Under the pieces are notes generated by a model. The model saw nothing but the letters and a program-made list of their open reading frames with translations. It did no database searches and had not been told where the DNA came from. A stretch of DNA of 64,000 nt from Aphanomyces cochlioides (taxonomy: Eukaryota; Oomycota; Saprolegniomycetes; Saprolegniales; Verrucalvaceae): positions 620,001-684,000 of the forward strand of contig JAHQRK010000008.1 in NCBI GenBank assembly GCA_019828595.1. Direction: 5' to 3'. How positions within the stretch are numbered: position 1 is the stretch's first letter; each line of letters opens with the position of its first letter. Below are positions 20,937-29,370 of the stretch, piece by piece. The position numbers and the translations under genes are program-made.

Positions 20937-21947
20937 TCCAGCGAATTAAATGTCAAGTGCAGGCAATTTATTGCCACTGCTGTTTGTTTGTTTGGTACTA
21001 AATTTCAGTCGAAATCTTTTAGATCTCTTCAATTCGTTCATCTCAATGTCAGACAAACAGTCATCGCTCTTGATCATATATTCACGAATTCAAGAGAGAC
21101 CAGAGTGTAACGTCGTCGTTTGCTTGATACATCAGTTTTTATCTTGACAAATTCTGTTTTTTGTTCGCACTTGGGCAATCGACAAGAAAAGATTGGAATT
21201 CCATGACTGTGGTGTGCTTGCATCTTGAATTCGGCAAATTTCATGCAAGCTGGTAAATCTCCTGGATTTGGACAGAGAGGTTTGAATACCGCAGTTATGA
21301 CTCTATGAATAAGAGGATTGATTCTTCAGCTCCCACGGCAATTTAATCAGCTTCAATTCTCCATCCCTTGGATATCATGCACAGCAATGGTATGACTGGA
21401 TTTCCCAAATGTTTCATGCAATGCCTTGGCATGTTGTTCAACCACCTATGTTTTCCCAGTCTTACTACATGAGCTGCCTTCAATGTCGGTAGAAGTTAAA
21501 TTTCAACGATGACGACGGTTGTCTTTACTACACGACAAAGGGTTGGTTGATGTGGAATTGATTGGTGAGCGCCTTGGCCATTGTTACGACAGTCGTTTTG
21601 CTTGACGGCAATCTGGTCCCTGGTGCACAGTGCACCCACTGCAGCGTCGCACTCTAACCTGTTATTTTCGATGGCTTGTATCTTGAGACGCTTGGAGATG
21701 CTGGGAACATGCAGGAATTCTTGTACTGTGAGATTCGATTCCGGATACGGAAGTGCATGTCTGTGTGTCCAAAAACAAGAATGAAGCAAGCGACGCCAGG
21801 TGTCCGCCCCGACAAGATCTTAGGATTACCTTCGTGGTGCTCCGGCCATCCACACATGAAACCATGGGACGATGGATTTCTCCCTTCCGGTGCTGAATCT
21901 TCTGCAAAAGGTCGGTCGCTTTCAAAATCCATGAATTATCCTTGACA
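20937..21947. other. Flank of the original Polinton insertion; no complete gene
   Basis: On the minus strand, from about 20984 to the TCGCAT at 20931, a frame is open that continues in frame at 52492 when the two flanks are joined; a possible splice acceptor (AAATTTAG) precedes it. At about 21320-21500 a plus-strand frame rich in Trp, His and Met is open but unrecognised. Nothing else supported. Confidence 0.4.
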
Positions 21948-23000
21948 ATGTTCGCAGGTTGGATGATTGTGGATCAACCTCGAGCATGTCGTGGACTCTT
22001 TCGTGTGACGGAAGACGCCATATCAGAAGATTTAGCAGCCAAGCTATACTCGAGTGCTGTCGAGGTTCGAGTTTGGGGCGTGTATATCCTCAAGAGCGAG
22101 ATCTTTGACAAATCGTTGACGGAATTTCCACCGACAAAAGAAGATCACGAGCGTCATACGCTAGCGCTTCGTACGATCCGTGAATTCCTCGTCCAGTCGT
22201 CACCGTTGTTGCCACAAGACTGGGAACAAGCCCATGGTGTTGTTGTTTGGGTCATTACCTCTGATACCAATGACGTTGTGGCCTATCACATGGACTATGC
22301 CGAGATGTTTCGGTACGACATCCTCATAATATTTGGTCTTACAGCAGTGTAGCTACCAAACAAATGTAGTCTACCCTCCCATGTACAGCGGCACTTTGCA
22401 TGTGACTCGATTCCGAGACGAAAATGAGCGCAATGCAATGCAAGGAGGCGATTTCTATGCTTATGAAACTGGCTTGGACCATTACAAAGTAAGGATTTCA
22501 AAGTCTTGGAGTATTGAAATGTCATGTGGCGTAGGTTCATGGCTACAAGGCGATGTTGAAGCCCATCTCGGTAACTTATCAGTGGCATGTCATCGTGACA
22601 TTCCTTCAATTTCTAGGAGGAAGGCCAGCGAATTGTCACTTATAAATATCGGCGTGGCATTCTCGTCGATGGCAATTTTCCCCATGGAAGTACGCCAGTC
22701 ACTGCATTGCCACCATCGACGAAGCGTGTGGTCGTCGGACTGAACGTCTTCAACCACGAAATCGGCCCACATGCGCAAGCGTACCCAGAGCACAGCCAAA
22801 AGTTTAACAAATATGTCAAAGTGGCCCAAGCTGCCGCGGCATCGACCAAAGACGTAGTCTTATCGGTATGTCTCGATCATTGCTCGTGCTATCTCATGTT
22901 CATTTACTCGCTCTAGATCGACACAATTCGAAAGAATCCCAAACAAGCAGCGCTGTTGCGCTTCTTGCTCCGCAAAGCCAAGGAGAAACAATTGGTTTAA
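21948..23000 (+). CDS. 2OG-Fe(II) oxygenase-like protein, five exons
   Basis: Exons are separated by GT-AG introns of about 40-50 nt (donors near 22313, 22489, 22571 and 22868). The joined protein has the oxygenase layout: YHMDYAEMFRY with an HxD iron-ligand pair in exon 1, then VVYPPMYSGTLHVTRF and GGDFYAYETG strands, then NFPHGSTPV with the distal His and KRVVVGLNVFN with a basic 2-oxoglutarate-binding residue. The C-terminus is helical and basic (RKNPKQAALLRFLLRKAKEKQLV). The substrate is unknown; such proteins hydroxylate proteins, nucleic acids or small molecules. The start is the first ATG of exon 1, but an upstream exon is possible. The stop (TAA 22998-23000) overlaps the stop of the convergent PIG-Y-like gene. 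Confidence 0.55.
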
Positions 23001-23315
23001 TTTTGACGAAAGTACTTTAGACTCACCCAACTAACATACATGGCAATAAATGCAACAGGGATCGTCAACGGGACTAAATAACAATAATGCTGGTCGCGGC
23101 GAATCGCGTCCATCATTGGAAATGCTCGGCCGTTCGCTGATGGGACCAATAACTTGGCACCGATGATCAAATACCTACAGAACGAATCTAAGCACGAACG
23201 AAGACAGGGAAGAAGCGCACATGAATGTAATAAAGAACAAGGCTGACAAAGTCACGATAATGTAGCCCCAGATCGCTCCCGTCGACACGATGCGCACACC
23301 TTCCTTAGTCGTCAT
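22997..23315 (-). CDS. PIG-Y-like subunit of GPI-GlcNAc transferase
   Basis: A small two-exon gene. Exon 1 (ATG at 23313-23315) encodes MTTKEGVRIVSTGAIWGYII followed by a hydrophobic helix ending FFITF. A GTGCGC…TGTAG intron of about 46 nt follows. Exon 2 encodes a linker and a second helix with YLVPLTIPVAFIAMYVSW and the C-terminal SLKYFRQN. The second helix and tail match the layout of PIG-Y (two TM helices, LLPITIPVY…W..IKLFRHN pattern as I recall it). PIG-Y is part of the ER complex that transfers GlcNAc to phosphatidylinositol in the first step of GPI-anchor synthesis. The length of about 90 residues fits. Too short per exon to be obvious as a single frame. Confidence 0.65.
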
Positions 23316-23339
23316 GGCAAATCTTGAGGATTTAACACA

Positions 23340-23412
23340 TAGTCATCCGGATAATGCAGGAATTGATTAGCCAATCAGAAGAGATTACAGATATCCGGTA
23401 AATTATCCGGAT
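23340..23412. promoter_or_regulatory. Cluster of ATCCGGAT motifs upstream of the PIG-Y-like gene
   Basis: Three close copies (CATCCGGATAA at about 23343, GATATCCGGTAA at about 23391, TTATCCGGATG at about 23401) lie 25-97 nt upstream of the PIG-Y-like ATG. The same word is clustered upstream of the ATAD3-like gene. Candidate shared promoter element; function inferred. Confidence 0.4.
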
Positions 23413-23956
23413 GTTGGTTTTGTGTTGCATTGGGATTGAGAGGTATGGACATTTTGTAAACGCCCTTCTTTGAAGTCAGGAACGATAGCTCCTACCTTGA
23501 AACATACGCAGCAGGTGAATAAAGATGACGAGATGGCTTTTATATCTCCTTACAAGATCTCAAAGGGCTGGGGGGGCCCTGAAATCCCCCTTGATATTTC
23601 ACCATCTCAATGAAGCTAGACATTGAGAAGATTCGCCAAGATGATCTTCGGATGAGAGAAGATAGAGCCCCCGACATAGAATTATTGTATATGTTAATGT
23701 CAAGTATCTCCTCGACTTGCTTGAGTCACCACAATGGTTTGACATATAGTTGCGCCTTTTGAACGACTTTGTCAAGTTGACGACGGCAATGCACAGTAAA
23801 CCCTGTAGATAAGCGTTGTAGAACACAGCGTGGCATAATCGATGAATGGAATCTATGTCCACGGCTGAGTTACACTGTAGTACTTCAGCAATACCTTAAA
23901 GAAAATGATGCAATTTGATTGGACAATGAGATTCACTTTGCTGTTGTGTGCCGACG
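23413..23956. other. Intergenic, no gene recognised
   Basis: Upstream region of the first cupin gene. Contains a G-run/C-run pair near 23570-23590 (GGGGGGGCC…CCCCC). No open frame with family features. Confidence 0.4.
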
Positions 23957-24655
23957 ATGGACGCGGCGTACTACATCAAGCAGTTGGAAATGCTGCCTCA
24001 TCCAGAAGAAGGAGGATTCTTCTCAATCAAGCATCGCTCTTCCATTCAAGTGGACACGCCAGGCCATTTAGGACCGCCACGGCGAGCTGTTTGCTCGACA
24101 ATTCATTATATGGTTCGACCACTCATGTACATCCACATTAATGCTGCATCCGATATCTCGCACTTTTGGCACGCCGGTACAGCATCTTGGCCTATTTCGA
24201 TTTATACCTCATGCTTTGGGTATATCTAGGAGCGCCTATTCGATACTTTCTTGTCAATCCTGCAACATATGAGCTGGAAACGTTGATATTGGGACCCGAA
24301 TTGCACAAGGTACATGTCCTGGCGCTGCTCTCGATAATATATGCGTGGATAGGGCCACGTCCTGCAATTCACATGCCCCGCTGGATGGTGGAAAGGTGCA
24401 GAGTTGGCTCTCGATGATCACAAAGAAGACGACATGAAGATGGACTTCGGCTTGTTGTCCGAGGCTGTTGGTCCTGCGTTTGATTATGCTGACAATTATT
24501 TGCTTCGAAAAGAAGACGTTGTTCGTGACGCACCTCATCTTTTGCCTACTTTAGAGCGCTTTTTGCGTCCAGCCGAATGGATCCAGCCATCTCAACGTGA
24601 ACCACAAGCGGACTATCTAGCCAGTCGCCCGAATAGCTCGTCGTGGAAGTATTGA
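23957..24655 (+). CDS. DUF985 (Cupin_5) family protein, tandem copy 1
   Basis: Exon 1 begins MDAAYYIKQLEMLPHPEEGG, the DUF985 start pattern, and ends FWHAG before a GT…AG intron (about 24175-24230). Exon 2 (PIRYFLVNPATYELETLILG…LHK) precedes a second intron, after which GWWKGAELALDD, FGLLSEAVGPAFDYADN and the C-terminal part follow. These match the cupin beta-barrel motifs of DUF985 (histidine in the HFWHAG strand, W-K-A/G-E, VGPAFD). The second intron lacks an obvious AG before GWWKG (the bases are CCCGCT), whereas copy 2 has TTTCAG there. This copy may be misspliced or damaged. The molecular role of DUF985 is unclear; related cupins bind a metal and small ligands. Confidence 0.65.
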
Positions 24656-25177
24656 CCAAGTTGAAAATCTCTATAACATCAAAATCTCATATGTACCTAC
24701 TGCAGTCGCTGCCATCGACTTGCCAGATACACAGACTTATTCTAATCCCTCAACCAAATGTCCAACTGGACTACCTCGAAGGATTAAACCATGAGTAAAG
24801 TGAATACTTCAGGGCGAATAGCCGATTAGATTAGCTTCATGTAGCAATCGTTCAGGCGATTAGTTATTCTCGTTGACTTAACGAGAAAAATTGAGGCTTC
24901 AGAGGGGCTCAGGAGACGAAGATTGGTGTTGCAACCACATCGTATCGGCAATAGAGGCCCTTGAATGAGTCATTGCTTTCTCCATTCTGCGATGAATTAG
25001 AGCTACGGATTCTATTGTTGTATTCATGACGGTTTGCTCCTGCAAAGATCTGAAGGTTTGCTTGGGTACAATATTGACTCGGTTCAGTAACGGGCCCAGT
25101 TTGACATGGTTCAGGATCATGATGGATTTCACGACTGGAAGACACCAAGCGACTCGTGTAACCAAGACTCATCAAGA
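24656..25177. other. Intergenic between the two cupin genes
   Basis: No gene recognised; weak open frames only. Probably the promoter of cupin copy 2. Confidence 0.4.
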
Positions 25178-25805
25178 ATGGACGCCCAGTATTTCATCAA
25201 GAACCTAGAAATGATGCCTCACCCAGATGCAGAAGGTTACATCGCGATCAACCATCGCTCGGCCATTCAAGTCGACACCCTTGGTCTGGCGGAACCCCCA
25301 AAGCGCTCTGTTTGCTCCACGATTCAGTACTTGTTTCAATCGCTACTCTTTATGCATGTCAACAGAGCCTCCGATACAACGCACTTTTGGCACGCAGGTA
25401 AATCTATGCCGACTCACATGGTGGGATAATGTGCTTTTGCTCTAGGTCGTCCGATTCAATATTTTCTAGTTAATCCTGCCACGTTCGAACTGAAAACGAT
25501 TATTTTGGGACCGGAATTGCACAAGGTATAGACTTTGACGCTGCTTCCAGACAAGATATTAATCTGTGTGAGGATAGGGACAAGTGTTGCAATTCACTTG
25601 TCTTTCAGGGTGGTGGAAGGCCGCCGAAGTAGTCATTAATGACGACAAGGTGGATTTTGGTCTTCTCTCTGAATCTCTCGGACCTGCTTTTGAACCAGGC
25701 GACAATTCCTTCCTCCAGAAAGATGACGTTCTCCGTGACACCCCTCATCTCTTGCACACTGTGGAGCGCTTCTTGCGACCAAAAGACTGGGCTCGGTCTG
25801 CTTAG
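25178..25805 (+). CDS. DUF985 (Cupin_5) family protein, tandem copy 2
   Basis: A three-exon paralogue of the upstream gene. It starts MDAQYFIKNLEMMPHPDAEG and continues to HFWHAG; an intron starts GTAAATC (about 25398) and ends CTCTAG before RPIQYFLVNPATFELKTIILGPELHK. A second intron ends TTTCAG before GWWKAAEVVINDDKVD, FGLLSESLGPAFEPGDNSFL and ERFLRPKDWARSA. The His/Trp/Gly positions of the family are kept. All splice sites look normal, so this is likely the functional member of the pair. The two genes share the same orientation, about 520 bp apart, a simple tandem duplication. Confidence 0.7.
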
Positions 25806-25997
25806 TGCGAATTCCATGGCGATTCCTGAGTCAGTCAAGCGAATTGCTGCTGCAACAGTGCCAAAGCCAAGTTATTTCTTCTGTTATTTTTCAAAGATTG
25901 CATCAAACAACATGGAATTTATTACGAGTTTTGGCTGCGAGCCCCAGGCAGAACAGCATTTCCAGCGAATTTCTCAATGAATGCATCAAATGCTGTC

Positions 25998-26503
25998 TTA
26001 GTCTTCGTCTTCGTGGTAAACTCGTCGATGGACCAATCCGTTTGGCCTCGTCGCTGGCTTCCTCGTGGCATTTGATTGCGTTAAGTGTGTCGGAAGGGGC
26101 TGAGCGAGAGTCGTGGGCTTGACTGCAGGTGCTGTACATCGCAGAGTATGGGCAAACGCAAGGTAATCCTTGATGGTCAGGTCAAGCTTGTCCGTTCTAA
26201 ATTGTTTCTTGACATTTCCCGTCAATTCAAAGATGCAGCTGATCTCGTGATTGCCCGATCTGAGCTTGACGGCAGAATTTGCTTCAAGACGTCTTTGAAC
26301 CATCCATTTTGACAGATATTTCCAACATTGTTGCTCGTGATGGCTTTGATTTCAACGGGACTGCGCCCACTGGACATGACGACGCCGTAAACAGCAGTAT
26401 TGCATGGGGCAAACTTTGGGACCTGAGGATTGGTCAGTTCGGAATCCGCCGACGATTGGAGTGCGAGAAGGGCCAAGAAAGCTGTCAAGATGGCGGCTTT
26501 CAT
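25998..26503 (-). pseudogene. Small secreted protein, apparent frameshift
   Basis: Starts MKAAILTAFLALLALQSSADS, a clear signal peptide with an Ala-Asp cleavage region, followed by a mature part with Cys residues (FAPCNTAVYGVV; NNVGNICQNGWFKDVLKQ). The frame stops at 26222. A second frame continues with HEISCIFELTGNVKKQF…YLAFAHTLRC to 25998. The Cys spacing and helical content are reminiscent of elicitin-like secreted proteins of oomycetes but not diagnostic. A 1-nt indel near 26275-26290 or an unrecognised intron would join the parts. It may be an effector-type or cell-wall protein. Confidence 0.45.
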
Positions 26504-26720
26504 GCTAGCTGGGTAATTGACGCGTGAGATCCAATGCAATGCATCAACCTTGTCGCCACGTTCACTTTCTACGACCCTGCATCTTCGTCTGACTCGTCAA
26601 ACTTTTTTTTCAGGATCCCAGATTTTTCTCTTCATTTTTTTAGATTGTCGGGACATTTTTCTGGTAATTTGACCAGAATCCCAGACTTGTTACGATTTTA
26701 GTCTCGCCATCGCTGTCTTG

Positions 26721-26909
26721 CTATGGGCGCAGCAAGCAGAAGAGATCTTCCGCCAGAGTTTTCATGAGGTAATCAAAGTGGTTTTGATATATATTTCCAT
26801 GCTTGTACAGTAATTTCGAAAAAACTTTAAGTTGGACTTTGTGGACGTCGTCAGCAACAATCAACAACCAAAGTTGAGTACCAACAAACACAATGGCTGC
26901 AAACTTCAT
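26721..26909 (-). CDS. Short secreted peptide or first exon
   Basis: MKFAAIVFVGTQLWLLIVADD is a signal-peptide-like start, followed by 40 residues (VHKVQLKVFSKLLYKHGN…) and a stop. The ATG lies exactly at the IR-A boundary: the duplicate at 14379 keeps ATGAAGTTTGCAG and then diverges. It could be exon 1 of a larger gene running left. Unknown family. Confidence 0.35.
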   Translation of the reverse strand: MKFAAIVFVGTQLWLLIVADDVHKVQLKVFSKLLYKHGNIYQNHFDYLMKTLAEDLFCLLRP

Positions 26910-27380
26910 GGCGAAATCACCAAGGACGATCAGAAGCCAAGTCTGCTGCTGTGATAATTTATGAAGGATATGATTGCTCTTCTCTGAAAATAGCCCTCTA
27001 CTGGTTACGACGGAAGTCCCGATCTGAAATCGCTAGAGAATTTTAACAGGGAAGTCACAATGTTGAAAGAACGCAATAAAACTTTATCATGGTTTGGATT
27101 GAGCACAGTCCTCTCATTAGACAGGTTTATCTAATGCCAAGTGTGTATCCACAATATCCATTTTGATTTTGGCGAGAGCCAAATGACGTGCAGCTCATTG
27201 TTAGCTCTTCTCTAATCCAAGATGGAATCGAATCGTGATGGTGAAGCCCATGGCCGACATGCAGCCGTAGCAAACAACTTTAGTGACGTCAACATGATCT
27301 TTGAGCTAAAACGCTCCATGGCAGGATCCCAGCTGAATCGGTCCCCATTCATTTAGCGCATTTCGTCAACAATGTAGCGC

Positions 27381-27980
27381 TTAATGGTCTTGGTGTTTCT
27401 TGAGAACTTGAAAGAGATCCCATGGTGCAATGCTATCCTCGATAAAGGCGACAACCGAGCCCCAAGCTTGTAGAGCATCAGCGACGTCATGATCAGCAAG
27501 AGGATCTTCACTTCGAGGTCCAAGCAAAATGATCGTATGTACGTCGGGAAACCACTCCAAGTACGAGATAAGAATGGATGGCCGACGGAGATAGACTGCT
27601 AAAAGCACCGACACATTCAAAACCACTGGACATGATCCTTCCCGGACAAGTTTGAATGCGTCACCAAGAAAGACATCAACAGGCGCTACATCCACACCAA
27701 TGACTGATAGAGATGGGAACCGATAGGCCAGGAGGCGTTCAAACAAGCCAGAGCCACTGCCAATGCTCAACAGCGTCCCGGAGGCTTGATCCAAATGGCC
27801 AGTGAGACCATCGAGGAGTTTGGACGTTGGATTCACGCAGCAAAGGGTCGTGCGCGTTGTAGCAGCATCCAGAAGCGACAACATGGCCGGGATATCACAA
27901 GTTTGGAATAGCTGGCGTAGTCTGTCGGCATCTGAGAGCACTTGACCCGATGGATTCTGGTACAAGGCGCTTGACATCAT
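27381..27980 (-). CDS. Class I SAM-dependent methyltransferase-like protein
   Basis: The 199-residue intact frame has a Rossmann-type SAM-binding pattern: motif I LLSIGSGSGLFERLLA (about residues 69-84), then SVIGVDVAP with an acidic residue at the end of strand 2, and VLNVSVLLAVYLRRPS and TIILLGPRSED for later strands. The protein is short for a class I enzyme and has no recognisable catalytic motif, so the substrate cannot be named. It starts with a double Met; the second is equally plausible. Same strand as the DUF5713 gene 160 bp upstream, in the order kept in both duplicates. Confidence 0.55.
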   Translation of the reverse strand: MMSSALYQNPSGQVLSDADRLRQLFQTCDIPAMLSLLDAATTRTTLCCVNPTSKLLDGLTGHLDQASGTLLSIGSGSGLFERLLAYRFPSLSVIGVDVAPVDVFLGDAFKLVREGSCPVVLNVSVLLAVYLRRPSILISYLEWFPDVHTIILLGPRSEDPLADHDVADALQAWGSVVAFIEDSIAPWDLFQVLKKHQDH

Positions 27981-28143
27981 TGGTCGCAGTTTCTAAAAAT
28001 AAGTTTGAAATTCATTTTAATTGATTAAAAAGTCAATCCAAGGAGACTCTGGGTCGAGCTTTCATCTCTCGATAAACGCAACGCGGTTGCAATGTAATAC
28101 AAGAAGAAGAGGAAGAAATAAATGCAGTTGACTAGAGAGTGCG

Positions 28144-28434
28144 CTACCAATCTCGATTCGAAATGAGTTCTTCCACGTCAACGTCATATCCATAAGTCGC
28201 GGCTATAAATGCAAAGTCGGATCCAATGCAGTCTCGCGCGACGGTTTCCAATTGACTGCCCTGCTCTTCGAATTCCTCCTCGAGGTCGTTGAATGCTTGC
28301 GTCGTCGCATGCGTGAGATCGAGCAATTCAGCAGTCGACACAGGCTTGACACGTTCAATCTCCAAGCAAAGATCGATCAACAATTGTTGTCCTTTCTTGA
28401 CCAACACGTTAGGGAAGTAAGTATCGCGCTCCAT
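28144..28434 (-). CDS. DUF5713 family protein, second copy
   Basis: Protein identical to that of 7122-7412 (96 residues). No synonymous difference was noticed by eye in the coding region, which points to a recent duplication or gene conversion. Role unknown. Confidence 0.7.
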   Translation of the reverse strand: MERDTYFPNVLVKKGQQLLIDLCLEIERVKPVSTAELLDLTHATTQAFNDLEEEFEEQGSQLETVARDCIGSDFAFIAATYGYDVDVEELISNRDW

Positions 28435-28762
28435 CTCGCGGAGAAACGTATACGATCGGATCTACGGCAAGATACAAGTCAAGGAATTGTCATCACAAAG
28501 GTCGGAGTACATGTACCTTCTCGTTCGACGGCGAGGTCATGATTCAAAAATGACTCTGTAAAGCTTTAATGAAGCATTTTGACCAATGAAATAATTTTAA
28601 TTTTGGATTTTACGATATAAAATATTTAATTGGCTAAATTATCGATTAATAAACCAATGAAGAAGTGCTCTGCTCCAGCTTAGGCACGCAGCAGCTCCTC
28701 TCCCAAAGAATTGAACGAGCATGTGGGCACAACAGCACCAGAACAACAGAGATCACTATCCA

Positions 28763-29278
28763 ATACATAGAGACCATGCGGAAATTGTGATGATGGCCTT
28801 TTTCGTTTCACCCCAGCTGAGTTAAACAGCTCACGCGAGTTATCCGGATGACCTTGATCTTTATGAAAGTAAAATTGACGAAGCTATCCATGTCCTCTCT
28901 TTATTCACGCCAAGTTGTCGATTTAGTAGTATGAACAGCCATTATAACGGCCCAAGCAGCATATTGACGTTGCTATATTACTTTGTAATAAGGTAGATTT
29001 GACAGCTCATTCAAAACCAAATTGATTGTTGAGCATAGAGGATCTCACTGACGTACTTTCTCCATACTTCTTGACTTTCGACAGATTCGATCGAATGATT
29101 TTGCAATCCGGTGAGGTTAGTGAACTACGAAGTCGAATTAATGCGTAGCCGCAATATTTTGCTAGCTCGTAACCATTTTGCCTCTGTTTCCTATGCTGTT
29201 GCCTCTGGGGGGCAATCAAGTGGCCATGACCTATACCATCTTTCCAGCACTAACGTTAACGTTATGCACTGATGTACT
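28763..29278. other. Intergenic, no gene recognised
   Basis: Mixed composition, one TTATCCGGATGACC at about 28841, no coherent open frame. It ends at the motif cluster upstream of the ATAD3-like gene. Confidence 0.4.
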
Positions 29279-29335
29279 ATGATATCCGGATATCCTTGGA
29301 ATCCATATCCGGATTTTATCCGGATATCCAGGATG
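29279..29335. promoter_or_regulatory. Tandem TATCCGGATA motifs upstream of the ATAD3-like gene
   Basis: Three to four copies of the palindrome (GATATCCGGATATCC, CATATCCGGATT, TTATCCGGATATCC) lie in 55 bp, 36-92 nt before the ATG at 29371. Likely a transcription-factor site given its recurrence upstream of another housekeeping gene; inferred. Confidence 0.5.
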
Positions 29336-29370
29336 TGAAAAGCCACTTTGAGTTTTTCGAGCTTGCGGGC

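Larger units (their letters stand above)
26895..28762. repeat. IR-A, right copy (uninterrupted)
   Basis: Reverse complement of 6796-7629 joined to 13548-14391. It contains intact methyltransferase-like and DUF5713 genes and shows the ancestral state for the three lesions of the left copy. Confidence 0.85.

Noticed and set aside
27381..28434. A toxin-antitoxin-like pair (DUF5713 plus methyltransferase-like)
   Set aside because: The conserved neighbourhood is explained by the segmental duplication; nothing in either protein supports such a function.
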